From Vibrio fluminensis (GTDB lineage Bacteria > Pseudomonadota > Gammaproteobacteria > Enterobacterales > Vibrionaceae), in contig NZ_JADILO010000013.1 in assembly GCF_015278125.1 (NCBI RefSeq), forward strand, positions 1 through 64,000: a DNA stretch of 64,000 nt. Reading direction: 5' to 3'. Numbering within the stretch: position 1 is the stretch's first letter; each line of letters opens with the position of its first letter. Position numbers and translations under genes: made by a program. Of this stretch, positions 38,468-46,695 are shown one piece after another. The notes below the pieces were generated by a model. That model worked only from the letters and a program-made list of their open reading frames with translations, was not told the origin of the DNA and did not search any database.

Positions 38468-39544
38468 ATGAAGAGAAGCCTAATGACAGAAAAATTCTAC
38501 CAATACCTGCTTTACACCGTGCTCAGCATCACCATCTTTTTCTCACTCTTCTTGGTGGCCGCTGACAATATCGCCCCTTTTACCACTCAAGCGTCGTTAC
38601 ATCGCACCATCGCAACCATTGCGCCCGAAACCTCTGGGGTAATTGAACAAGTCGCGGTGAAAAATGGTCAACACGTACAAGCGGGCGAGACGCTATTCCG
38701 CTTAGATGATCAAGGCTATCAGCTCAAAGTTGACCAAGCCAAAGCGGAATTGGCGCAAGCACAACAAGCGTTTCTAGCCAGTACACAACAGCTTAATGTC
38801 GCCAAACAAACGCTGCTACAAAAACAAGAGCAAGAACACAATGCCATCGCCAAGCTGGCGCGTAATAAAGCCTTGTACAAGAAAGGGCTCACCACCACAC
38901 AAGCGATTGAAGACAGCGAATTGAGTGTGAAAGTCGCCAAAAGTGCTTTGCTTGCCGCGCAAGCCGACATTATGCGCATCGAAGCGCAATTGGCAGACAG
39001 TGACAGCAATGCCGCCATCCAACTGGCTAAAGCGAAGTTAGCCAGTGCCGAGCTCGATGAGCAGCACACTCATATTACGGCGCAAACGAGCGGCACAGTC
39101 ACCAACTTGCAATTACAACCAGGCAGCTACATCAGCCAAGGCACTACCGCTTTGCTACTAATAAACGAATCTCAAGCGTGGCTAAGCGCCGATTTCAATG
39201 AAAAAGGCATTACTCACTTAAACACCAACAATCACGCTTATATCGCGTTTGACGCGATTCCAGGCCAAGTGTTCACTGGACATATTGAAAGCCAAGAGCG
39301 TGCCATTCGCGATAGTGATAACAGTAATGGTCAACTAGTTGATGTGGTAAACGATACTCGTTGGATCCGTGAGCAGCAAAAAGTACGCGTGCGTATTGTG
39401 CTAGACGATATGCAACCAGAAATGGCGCAGCGCTTAATTTCCGGCTCAAGAGCATCCGTGTCGGTACAAAACGGTTCAACCATCATTGATGCCATCAGCT
39501 ACAGCTGGATCCAGCTAGTATCACTGTTCCGTTATATCTACTAA
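38468..39544 (+). CDS. HlyD/EmrA-family membrane-fusion protein
   Basis: A 358-aa periplasmic adaptor anchored by one N-terminal helix (residues about 13-35). It has a biotinyl/lipoyl half motif IAPETSGVIEQVAVKNGQHVQ, a long Gln/Ala/Lys-rich helical hairpin (residues 85-200), a second half motif ITAQTSGTVTNLQLQPGSY, and a beta-barrel with the usual C-terminal block IVLDDMQPE. It lies upstream of a DUF2955 permease, the arrangement seen in small-molecule efflux systems resembling AaeA-AaeB. The transported compound is not identified. Confidence 0.9.
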   Translation: MKRSLMTEKFYQYLLYTVLSITIFFSLFLVAADNIAPFTTQASLHRTIATIAPETSGVIEQVAVKNGQHVQAGETLFRLDDQGYQLKVDQAKAELAQAQQAFLASTQQLNVAKQTLLQKQEQEHNAIAKLARNKALYKKGLTTTQAIEDSELSVKVAKSALLAAQADIMRIEAQLADSDSNAAIQLAKAKLASAELDEQHTHITAQTSGTVTNLQLQPGSYISQGTTALLLINESQAWLSADFNEKGITHLNTNNHAYIAFDAIPGQVFTGHIESQERAIRDSDNSNGQLVDVVNDTRWIREQQKVRVRIVLDDMQPEMAQRLISGSRASVSVQNGSTIIDAISYSWIQLVSLFRYIY

Positions 39545-39560
39545 TTGACTGACAAAGGCG

Positions 39561-40577
39561 ATGAGTATGACATTCCCTGCCCTATTCAAATTTGATCATG
39601 TATCGCAGCGCAATGAGGCGCTGCGTATCACGCTGGCGATTACGGTGTGTATGGTGCTGGGTAAGCTGCTTAATCTTGGTTCTCCAGTCTATTTAGCGCT
39701 CTATCCAACCATTATCATGACCAAGGCGAAAGACTATTCTTGGTTCGGTTTAGGCAAAACCTTTGCGCCAACACTACTCGCGGCAAGCTGCGCTTTAGTG
39801 GTGAGCAACACCTTCTCACAACATCCATTTATTATTTGGACCATTAGCCTGATCTTTTTCGATTGGATGCGCCGCAGAGCAACAACACCCGCCAAAATGG
39901 GCGCCATGTTGATGCCAACTTTCAACTGGATTTTGGTGATCGTCTTTGCTCAGCACACCAGCGCCGATATGACCACGCGCATCCATGAAATCTTGATTGC
40001 TATGGTGATCACCACACTGGTGTGCAAAGCCGCTGTGGCACTGTTTCCAGTTGCCAGCAAAGGAAAACCGCCAGTGTTTGAAGAAACACCGGTTAACGCC
40101 GAGCAGCGGCTATTGTCGCTTGCGCTAATTGGTATTGGCGTTGGTTTTTTACTGCAAGTGGAAATGTTATCCGCCACTTTCTGTCTGGTTCCGGTGATTG
40201 CCGCAGCTACCCAAAGCCAAGCCGATGCGTTTCGCCAAGTGGTGGAAAGACGGTTTATCACCCAAGTGGGCGGCTGTGCACTGGCGTTTATTTTTACCTT
40301 AGTGCTTTCTGGTCACCAGACCAACATTGGGCTTTACGTAATCTTACTTGGCGGCTTGATCTTTCTGCTTGCCAGCATGATGGCTAAAGCAGATTTCAAA
40401 CTGCGTGACCTCCATGGCGACGCACTACTCGCGACTATGTTGCCAATTCAACTCTATATTGGCGCGAGTGAGATGGGCTTAGAGCGTACCTTCCTGCGCG
40501 GCTGGCAACTGGCAGTCACGCTCGGGATTTTGTTTACGCTCTACACACTGGTCACGCGCTCACGTAAACCAGCATGA
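39561..40577 (+). CDS. DUF2955 / FUSC-like membrane permease
   Basis: A 338-aa inner-membrane protein with about nine to ten hydrophobic segments, belonging to DUF2955, related to the aromatic acid exporter (AaeB/FUSC) group. The opening QRNEALRITLAITVCMVLGKLL and the FDWMRRRATTPAKMGAML motif fit the family. It is the probable membrane partner of the adaptor encoded 16 bp upstream. A second start two codons downstream (MTFPALF) has better ribosome-site spacing. Confidence 0.85.
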   Translation: MSMTFPALFKFDHVSQRNEALRITLAITVCMVLGKLLNLGSPVYLALYPTIIMTKAKDYSWFGLGKTFAPTLLAASCALVVSNTFSQHPFIIWTISLIFFDWMRRRATTPAKMGAMLMPTFNWILVIVFAQHTSADMTTRIHEILIAMVITTLVCKAAVALFPVASKGKPPVFEETPVNAEQRLLSLALIGIGVGFLLQVEMLSATFCLVPVIAAATQSQADAFRQVVERRFITQVGGCALAFIFTLVLSGHQTNIGLYVILLGGLIFLLASMMAKADFKLRDLHGDALLATMLPIQLYIGASEMGLERTFLRGWQLAVTLGILFTLYTLVTRSRKPA

Positions 40578-40590
40578 TATTTCGATATAA

Positions 40591-40620
40591 AAAAAAGGCT
40601 TCGCAATTGCGAAGCCTTTA
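40591..40620. terminator. Bidirectional terminator between the DUF2955 gene and yebC
   Basis: AAAGGCTTCGCA and TGCGAAGCCTTT form a 12-bp stem with A/T tracts either side, between converging genes. Confidence 0.9.
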
Positions 40621-40640
40621 TCGTTTGTCACCCGCTCAAA

Positions 40641-41357
40641 TTAGATTTCAGCGTTGTGGTAAACTTGTTGTACGTCGTCACAGTCTTCTAGAAGGTCTAG
40701 GAACTTCTGGAATTTCTCTTGATCGTCAGCACCAATTGCGTGGTAAGCCTGAGGAACAAAAGTGATCTCTTCAACGTCAAGAGTAAGTTCTGGGTACTCA
40801 GAGTTTAGAGCCGTTTTCACTTTGAAGAACTCAGTGTTTGGCGCGTAAACAGTGATCACACCGTCTTCAAGCTCGATATCAGTAACATCACAGTCAGCCA
40901 TCATTAGCGCTTCTAGTACTGACTCTTCATCGTCACCTTTGAACTGGAATACAGCTTGGTGAGCGAACATGTGAGATACAGTACCTTCAACACCAATTTT
41001 CGCGCCTGTCTTAACAAAGCATTGACGTACATCTTGGAAAGTACGGTTACCGTTGTCTGTTAGACAGTCAACGATTACGCTAGCACCACCTGGAGAGAAA
41101 CCTTCGTAGCGCGCTGGTACGTAATCTTCACCGCCGCCGCCGTTAGCTTTGTCTAGTGCTTTTTCAATAACGTGTGCTGGCACTTGGTCTTTTTTAGCTT
41201 TAGCGATTAGGTGACGTAGAGACAAGTTCATGTCTGGATCTGCGCCGCCATTTTTAGCTGACATGTAAATTTCTTTACCGTACTTGGAATAAACTTTAAT
41301 TTTTGCGCCTGCAGTTTTCGCCATAGAGGCTTTGCGCACTTCAAAACTTCTTCCCAT
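40641..41357 (-). CDS. YebC/PmpR/TACO1-family regulatory protein
   Basis: A 238-aa protein with the N-terminal [19 protein letters not shown], an internal [19 protein letters not shown] block and the C-terminal [11 protein letters not shown] segment, all diagnostic of YebC-type proteins. Family members act as transcriptional regulators or as translation factors for proline-rich stretches. Vibrio carries two copies, and one (VCA0006) maps beside the chromosome II origin in V. cholerae; this is likely that paralogue. The reading frame extends to 41498, but the MGRSFE start is universal for the family. Confidence 0.92.
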   Translation of the reverse strand: MGRSFEVRKASMAKTAGAKIKVYSKYGKEIYMSAKNGGADPDMNLSLRHLIAKAKKDQVPAHVIEKALDKANGGGGEDYVPARYEGFSPGGASVIVDCLTDNGNRTFQDVRQCFVKTGAKIGVEGTVSHMFAHQAVFQFKGDDEESVLEALMMADCDVTDIELEDGVITVYAPNTEFFKVKTALNSEYPELTLDVEEITFVPQAYHAIGADDQEKFQKFLDLLEDCDDVQQVYHNAEI

Positions 41358-41458
41358 CGGGATGATCTCTCTTAATTTAAATTTAACGCGAAGGATTTTA
41401 GCAAAAATTCGAGGCTTTTCAATTTCGCCTCTAATACCTGATATAGGTAAGCTCGGGC

Positions 41459-41668
41459 TTACGCGACACCCATAAGTCGTTTGTATTTTACCACACACTC
41501 AGTAAACCAAGTGCGCTCAGTATCATCGACGATCTTTCCTGCTTGTTGATCAATCTCATCAGGCCCTGTTTTGGCTTCTTTCAGCTTCCACACAAGAAAC
41601 GCAGCTTGCTTATCCAGCTCCACTTTGTTCTTTTCATCTGCAGGTAACAACGACAAATTTACCGACAT
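41459..41668 (-). CDS. DUF3283 family small protein
   Basis: A 69-aa soluble protein, mostly helical ([20 protein letters not shown] at the front, [14 protein letters not shown] at the end). It matches the DUF3283 family, which is found in Vibrio and relatives. Function unknown. Possibly co-transcribed with yebC, 101 bp downstream. Confidence 0.8.
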   Translation of the reverse strand: MSVNLSLLPADEKNKVELDKQAAFLVWKLKEAKTGPDEIDQQAGKIVDDTERTWFTECVVKYKRLMGVA

Positions 41669-41752
41669 AGTCAGATCTCGATTAAAAATACGAGGCGGAA
41701 ATATACCACAACAGAAGTAAATGTTGAGAAAAGAAAATGGGGTGAGATCAAA

Positions 41753-41786
41753 AACAATAAAGGGTGGCTTACAGAATAGCCACCCT
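41753..41786 (-). terminator. Terminator of the PA3496-family gene
   Basis: On the minus strand, AGGGTGGCT and AGCCACCCT form a 9-bp stem, followed by TTTATTGTTTTT. Confidence 0.75.
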
Positions 41787-41812
41787 AATGGGAAGTATTG
41801 CCTTAATTTGGC

Positions 41813-42010
41813 TTAGTGGAGCAAACCTAGCTCTCGAGCTTCTTCAATTGTTAAACCGCTTTCACGAATCTCGCGTAATGCCTCAATACGGCGACGAGCT
41901 TCAGCTGATTTAACCATCGAAGTAGGTTTGTGTGATTCAACTTCTTCCGTGAAGTCCCACTTACTTGCAATACTTGTCATTTCATCATGGTCTAAAGAAT
42001 TGATGGACAT
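41813..42010 (-). CDS. PA3496-family small protein
   Basis: A 65-aa protein with the family-typical end SAEARRRIEALREIRESGLT followed by a short acidic helix ending ARELGLLH. It has been named a putative envelope-integrity protein family. The ATG has a strong GGAGG site upstream; the frame continues upstream to 42154 but without a ribosome site. Confidence 0.78.
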   Translation of the reverse strand: MSINSLDHDEMTSIASKWDFTEEVESHKPTSMVKSAEARRRIEALREIRESGLTIEEARELGLLH

Positions 42011-42381
42011 AAAAACCTCCGAGAAAAACCATGCAAGGGACGGGCTAATCTTTAGCAAACGCGACCCTAGCTTGTTAAGTACAATCGGTCGAGAATGTGA
42101 CTTCGATAATAGTTCATAAAGCGATAATAAAAATCGCCACAAATTGCTTTGCACCGACTAAAATTGCGCTGTACATTTAAAGAATTCCCCTGCGAAAACC
42201 TACCTTGCTTTAGATCACGCCAAGCACAATTTTTCATCAGCCATTTCACTGTCGTACCTAACGTTTTCCTCGACTCATCCTGACTATTTTTAGATCGACT
42301 TCACCCTTTTATCCCAGACTTCTTTTCTCAATCGAAATAAGAGTTAATGATAATCATTATCCTTATCAATCAGGTTTCGTT
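42011..42381. other. Intergenic promoter region with a Fur box
   Basis: A 370-bp region between the divergent PA3496-family and ABC ATPase genes. It holds no gene that I accept. Its right end carries the Fur box listed separately; the left end provides the promoter of the small protein gene. Confidence 0.55.
42343..42361. promoter_or_regulatory. Fur box upstream of the ABC ATPase genes
   Basis: The 19-bp site matches the consensus GATAATGATAATCATTATC at 18 of 19 positions; only the second base differs. It ends 20 bp before the first start codon, where it would cover the -10 region, giving iron-dependent repression. Confidence 0.88.
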
Positions 42382-43230
42382 ATGAGTGAACATTTTTTAA
42401 AGCATGCTTTTCATGCAGAACCAATCATACAAGTGCGCAATTTATGCGTTGACTATATTACCGACAATGGTGATTTTAACGCCGTTAAGTCGGTCAGTTT
42501 TGATATCGGCAAAGGTGAGATCTTCGGCCTTGCCGGAGAGTCAGGCTGTGGCAAAAGTACTATCGCATTTGCCATTAACCGCTTGCATAAGCCGCCTGCG
42601 TTTATCTCTGGTGGACAAATCAACTTTGAAAGTCGTGACCTTCTTAAGCTGCCAGAAAGTGAGTTTAATACCATCCGCTGGAGTGAAATTGCGATGGTAT
42701 TTCAAAGCGCAATGAACTCACTCAACCCCGTTTTGCCTGTTCAAGAACAATTTGCAGACGTGTTACGTCACCATCAAGGTCTAAGTGAAGAACAAGCGAA
42801 GAAGCGCGCCGAGCAACTATTAGATTTGGTCAATATTCCTCGAGAGCGTCTCACCGAATATCCGCACCAGTTCAGTGGCGGTATGCGCCAACGCTTAGTG
42901 ATAGCGATCGCCCTCGCGCTCAACCCTAAAATGATCATCATGGATGAACCGACAACTGCACTTGATGTGGTGGTGCAACGAGAGATCTTGCAACAGATCT
43001 ATCAGTTGCGTGAAGAGTTTGGTTTTTCCATTCTATTTATCACCCACGATCTCGCGCTGATGACTCAACTCTGTGATCGTATCGCGATCATGCGGCATGG
43101 CGAAATCGTCGAAGTCAACACGGCCAAAGAGATCCGCGTCAACCCTCAACACGCTTACACACAAAAGCTCTGGGCATCGTTCCCGAATATTCACGAAGGA
43201 AAACATCAACAGCAAGGAGTTCCAGCATGA
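42382..43230 (+). CDS. Oligopeptide-type ABC transporter ATP-binding protein (DppD/OppD-like)
   Basis: A 282-aa ATPase of the peptide/nickel ABC family. Walker A is GESGCGKST near residue 55, the Q-loop follows, the ABC signature is FSGGMRQR near residue 168, Walker B is MIIMDEPTTALD, and the switch His is in FITHDLALM. It lacks the long C-terminal Cys-rich extension found in some DppD proteins. The gene overlaps the next one by 4 bp. No permease or binding protein is adjacent. The Fur box says the pair is iron-repressed, hinting at uptake of an iron source such as a peptide-like siderophore. That is inference. Confidence 0.9.
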   Translation: MSEHFLKHAFHAEPIIQVRNLCVDYITDNGDFNAVKSVSFDIGKGEIFGLAGESGCGKSTIAFAINRLHKPPAFISGGQINFESRDLLKLPESEFNTIRWSEIAMVFQSAMNSLNPVLPVQEQFADVLRHHQGLSEEQAKKRAEQLLDLVNIPRERLTEYPHQFSGGMRQRLVIAIALALNPKMIIMDEPTTALDVVVQREILQQIYQLREEFGFSILFITHDLALMTQLCDRIAIMRHGEIVEVNTAKEIRVNPQHAYTQKLWASFPNIHEGKHQQQGVPA

Positions 43231-44159
43231 GCGAACCTATCATCCAAGTTAATGATATTGTGAAAGAGTTTAATGTCGGCGGCGGTTTTTCTTCCGTTGA
43301 ACGCTTTAAAGCATTGCAAGGCGTTAGCTTCAATCTGCATAAGGGACGTACGCTTGCCCTCGTTGGAGAGTCTGGCTGTGGGAAAAGTACCTGCGCTCGC
43401 TTGATCACTAAGGTCTACCCTACCACCAGCGGAGAGATCTTATTTAAAGGTCGCAATATCGATGAGATCAATGGCCGCAAAGATCTCCTCGATTACCGCA
43501 GTAAAGTACAAATGGTCTTCCAAGATCCCTTTGGTTCGCTCAATCCGACTCATACCATACGACATCACTTAACTCGCCCACTCAAGATCCACAAACAAGT
43601 CGAAAACAATGCAGAACTCACCGCCAAACTGGATGAATTGATCCAACTGGTCGAGTTAGCGCCCGATACGCTCGATAAGTACCCACACGAGCTAAGCGGA
43701 GGTCAACGTCAACGGGTTAACCTTGCGCGAGCATTAGCGGTTGGCGCTGAAGTAATACTGGCCGACGAACCCACCTCAATGCTTGACGTTTCAATTCGTC
43801 TTGGGGTGTTAAACCTTATGCAGCGCATGAAAAAAGAGCTCGGCATTGGCTTTTTGTATATTACTCATGATCTTGCCACTGCCCATTATATCGCGGAAGA
43901 AACCGCGGTTATGTATAAAGGACAGATTGTTGAGTGGGGGGATACCCAATCAATTTTGAATAATCCTCAGCACCCTTATACTAAGTTACTCATCTCTGCA
44001 GTGCCGGATCCCGATCTACCATTTGGTCATTTGGTCGAAACTGAACCAAACTACTCTTTAGAGGCTGATCAAATTCGCGCCACCAGTGCCACATTGCAAC
44101 ATGGCGTACAACAAATTGGCCCAAATCACTTTGTTAAACAATGGGATGATGCGGCATGA
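43227..44159 (+). CDS. Oligopeptide-type ABC transporter ATP-binding protein (DppF/OppF-like)
   Basis: A 310-aa ATPase with Walker A GESGCGKST near residue 51, ABC signature LSGGQRQR near residue 157, Walker B VILADEPTSMLD, and switch motif YITHDLATAHY. The C-terminal PHPYTKLLISAVP-like region (here QHPYTKLL) is typical of the OppF/DppF group. Together with the upstream ATPase it forms the heterodimeric motor of a peptide-type importer whose membrane subunits are elsewhere. It overlaps the downstream gene by 4 bp (ATGA). Confidence 0.9.
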   Translation: MSEPIIQVNDIVKEFNVGGGFSSVERFKALQGVSFNLHKGRTLALVGESGCGKSTCARLITKVYPTTSGEILFKGRNIDEINGRKDLLDYRSKVQMVFQDPFGSLNPTHTIRHHLTRPLKIHKQVENNAELTAKLDELIQLVELAPDTLDKYPHELSGGQRQRVNLARALAVGAEVILADEPTSMLDVSIRLGVLNLMQRMKKELGIGFLYITHDLATAHYIAEETAVMYKGQIVEWGDTQSILNNPQHPYTKLLISAVPDPDLPFGHLVETEPNYSLEADQIRATSATLQHGVQQIGPNHFVKQWDDAA

Positions 44160-44629
44160 TCAAACTAGAATCTTGGGTAGCGGCGATCAGTGATTGGTAT
44201 CAAAACCGGAAACATGATCAAGATGAATCTTTATGTTCATTAATCCTGTCTGTCCCTGATTCTGTTTGGGGGCCACAAGTCACCGAACTGCAAAGCAAAG
44301 CCATCGCCTGCTGGTTAGATGGGTGTTTGCGAGTTTTTCACGGGTTGCGATATAGCAACCCAGCCAAAGCCTATCAATACCTCCAACTCGCCAGCAGCAA
44401 ATTACAAGCAACGGCAAGCCAACCTTTAGCCGATATTGAACTAAGGGATTGGTCAATGAAGCGTTTGCAGCACTTAACGGTACTGGCTCTCGAGTTTTGC
44501 AATCAACAGACGCATGATCAATGGCAGCAAGAATCAGACAAATTGATCGAGTCACATGTGCAGTTTATGGCGGCGTACAATTGGAACGAATCTCGAAAGC
44601 ATGATCAAGGAAACCCTACTTTTCATTGA
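44156..44629 (+). CDS. Unknown 157-aa protein overlaid by RctB-type iterons
   Basis: A 157-aa soluble, mostly helical protein rich in Trp and Gln. I cannot assign it to a family. It is translationally coupled to the upstream ATPase gene and thus Fur-regulated. Three sites at residues 20-22, 120-122 and 149-151 read His-Asp-Gln. Each is the in-frame translation (CAT GAT CAA) of an RctB-type iteron, so parts of the protein sequence appear to be shaped by DNA-binding sites. The rest shows no repeats. Confidence 0.7.
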   Translation: MIKLESWVAAISDWYQNRKHDQDESLCSLILSVPDSVWGPQVTELQSKAIACWLDGCLRVFHGLRYSNPAKAYQYLQLASSKLQATASQPLADIELRDWSMKRLQHLTVLALEFCNQQTHDQWQQESDKLIESHVQFMAAYNWNESRKHDQGNPTFH

Positions 44630-44831
44630 TCTGATGCGCAATTTGTTCTTTCTCCCCTTGATCATCTTTCCGTTATTTAAATCATGCTTCCGATTGTTTA
44701 AAGGGCTTAGCGCCCTTTTTCTTACCTTTCGCTATGTAAGATAAATCTTCAATAACGAACAACGGCCTAAAATGCGAAGCTTAACGCGCAAACTCTCTCA
44801 ACACGCTAACGTACCGGAAGTGTGATCAAGG
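44209..44831. repeat. Second cluster of RctB iteron-like sites
   Basis: Five sites match the origin iteron core (A)ATGATCA(AGG): 44209-44220 (GAAACATGATCA), 44509-44520 (GACGCATGATCA), 44596-44607 (AAAGCATGATCA, identical to the origin sites), 44659-44670 (inverted, TGATCATCTTTC), and about 44818-44830 (GAAGTGTGATCAAGG, one mismatch). Spacing is irregular, unlike the 22-23 bp phasing at the origin. It resembles the known extra RctB-binding locus on V. cholerae chromosome II that down-regulates initiation. Confidence 0.7.
44699..44720 (+). terminator. Terminator after the Fur-regulated unit
   Basis: AAGGGC, TTAGC, GCCCTT followed by TTT, about 70 bp after the stop of the 157-aa gene. Confidence 0.7.
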
Positions 44832-44890
44832 CAAATATCTTTCTATTATCAATATGCTTAATACAAGAGAGCTGATACTATCGTTTTAAT

Positions 44891-44983
44891 AGTCGGGGTG
44901 CCGCTGCCATTGTGCAAAGGCTGAGATCGAATTTCGAGACCCGTAGAACCTGATTCAGTTAACACTGACGTAGGGAACTATCA
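44891..44983 (+). promoter_or_regulatory. TPP riboswitch (THI element)
   Basis: Conserved pieces are in order: GGGGTGCC, GGCTGAGAT, GACCCGTAGAACCTGAT, and GTTAACACTGACGTAGGGAA. This is the classical thiamin pyrophosphate sensor. It sits about 110 bp before thiD and should switch off the operon when TPP is plentiful. Confidence 0.95.
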
Positions 44984-45091
44984 TCACTTTGCTACCGCTT
45001 ACACACAGAACCCTAGCGCCGATCCATTTCACGATCGCGTTAATGCTTCAGGTCAAAGTCAGTTCCTATTCGTCAGACAATAGGAGCGACC

Positions 45092-45943
45092 ATGACGCAA
45101 ACTCGCCATACCACTGCTGCAAACTCTTCTTCACACACACCGATTGTGTTGACTATTGCTGGCTCAGACAGTGGCGGCGGCGCAGGAATCCAAGCCGATA
45201 TTAAAGCCATATCGGCAACGGGCAGCTTTGCCTGTTCGGTGATTACCGCCATCACATCACAAAACACTCAAGGCGTTTCTGCCATTTTCCCAATTCCATT
45301 GGAGCACGTAGAGAGTCAGTTAGACGCCGTATTTACCGATCTCAATATCGTTGCGGTAAAAATAGGTATGTTGGCAGACGCAAATATAATCAGGGTCGTT
45401 GCGAATAAAATTAAGCAATATCAGCCAAGATTTTTGGTGGTGGATCCTGTGATGGTTGCCACCAGCGGTGACTTGCTGCTTGAGCAATCGGCCATCAGTA
45501 CCTTGAAAACTGAATTACTGCCCTTGGCTGATATTATCACCCCTAACCTTCCTGAAGGCGCCGCACTGACTTCCCTTGCCATACCCCAGTCTCAAGCGGA
45601 GATGAACGACATGATCAACGATCTTCGTCAGCTTGGCGCCAAAGCGGTGCTGCTAAAGGGCGGGCATCTAGAAAAAGATCACAATAGCAACGATCTACTG
45701 ATCACCATGAACAATGCCGAACTGATCAGTGCTAAACGTCATCAGACAAAAAATACCCACGGCACTGGCTGTACCCTTTCTTCTGCCATCGCCTCATATC
45801 TTGCGCAAGGTAATGAGTTAACGGACGCGGTGAAACTGGCTAAACACTATATTTCACAAGCGATTGCGCATGCCGATCAATTGCAAGTGGGACAAGGTCA
45901 TGGACCGGTACACCATTTCTTTGCTTTCGCTGCAGAGCAGTAA
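45092..45943 (+). CDS. thiD: Hydroxymethylpyrimidine/phosphomethylpyrimidine kinase
   Basis: Phosphorylates HMP to HMP-P and HMP-PP for thiamin synthesis. The 283-aa ribokinase-fold protein has the N-terminal TIAGSDSGGGAGIQADIKA, a central VVDPVMVATSGDLLL and the C-terminal catalytic NTHGTGCTLSSAIAS block. It is the first gene after the TPP riboswitch. The ATG at 45092 has AGGAG eight bases upstream. Confidence 0.96.
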   Translation: MTQTRHTTAANSSSHTPIVLTIAGSDSGGGAGIQADIKAISATGSFACSVITAITSQNTQGVSAIFPIPLEHVESQLDAVFTDLNIVAVKIGMLADANIIRVVANKIKQYQPRFLVVDPVMVATSGDLLLEQSAISTLKTELLPLADIITPNLPEGAALTSLAIPQSQAEMNDMINDLRQLGAKAVLLKGGHLEKDHNSNDLLITMNNAELISAKRHQTKNTHGTGCTLSSAIASYLAQGNELTDAVKLAKHYISQAIAHADQLQVGQGHGPVHHFFAFAAEQ

Positions 45944-45948
45944 AGCCA

Positions 45949-46695
45949 ATGGTGACACAAACATTGGGCGTGGAAATCAATCACGCCTACTTACAATACC
46001 AAACCAACACAATAGCCACGCTAGCGAACGTTAATATGTCGGTTCCTGCTGGATGTTGGACGGTGCTACTGGGTCGCAGCGGTAGCGGCAAGACCACACT
46101 TTTACGCTATCTTGCTGGGCTGCTAGGTGACAGCGTCACAATTAAAGGTGAAATACGTTCGAGTGATGGTCAACCTTTTGCTCAACGCATTGCCTACATG
46201 GCACAACAAGACTTATTGCTACCTTGGCTCAACGTGCTGGATAACGTCTGTCTCAGCGCCAAATTTGGTTCCACTGCTCAACCGAAGATGCAAGCGCAAG
46301 CACTGCTTGATCAAGTTGGTCTTGGTCAATATGCCAACGCTATGCCCGATCAATTGTCTGGAGGAATGCGCCAGCGAGTCGCATTGGCGCGTACTTTAAT
46401 GCAAGACAAACCTTTAGTGCTAATGGATGAGCCATTTTCTGCGCTCGATGCGGTGACTAGACACAAGCTTCAAGGGCTGGCGGCAAACTTACTCGCCAAC
46501 AAGACCGTGATTCTAATCACCCATGATCCGCAAGAAGCTGTCCGTCTAGCCGAACAGCTTTATGTCTTGCAGGGAACGCCTGCACACGCGATAAAACTCA
46601 ACGTGCCCAATACTCTACCACCAAGAAATCTAGATGCTGAATGTGCTGCGTTACAGCAAGCTATTTTGCAACAGTTGGAGCATGACTATGACTGA
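45949..46695 (+). CDS. thiZ: Thiamin-precursor ABC transporter ATPase
   Basis: A 248-aa ATPase. Walker A LLGRSGSGKTT near residue 38, ABC signature LSGGMRQR near residue 138, Walker B LVLMDEPFSALD and switch His in LITHDPQEA. It is the nitrate/taurine/thiamin-precursor type and pairs with the ThiX permease and ThiY binding protein. It begins 5 bp after thiD and overlaps thiX. The transported compound is probably a formylaminopyrimidine or HMP, by analogy with ThiXYZ. Confidence 0.9.
   Translation: MVTQTLGVEINHAYLQYQTNTIATLANVNMSVPAGCWTVLLGRSGSGKTTLLRYLAGLLGDSVTIKGEIRSSDGQPFAQRIAYMAQQDLLLPWLNVLDNVCLSAKFGSTAQPKMQAQALLDQVGLGQYANAMPDQLSGGMRQRVALARTLMQDKPLVLMDEPFSALDAVTRHKLQGLAANLLANKTVILITHDPQEAVRLAEQLYVLQGTPAHAIKLNVPNTLPPRNLDAECAALQQAILQQLEHDYD

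Noticed and set aside
44679..44695. TCATGCTTCCGATTG, similar to part of the 39-mer-like element.
   Set aside because: The partner block ACCGTAAATTA at the required 28-bp spacing is missing, so I do not call it a 39-mer.
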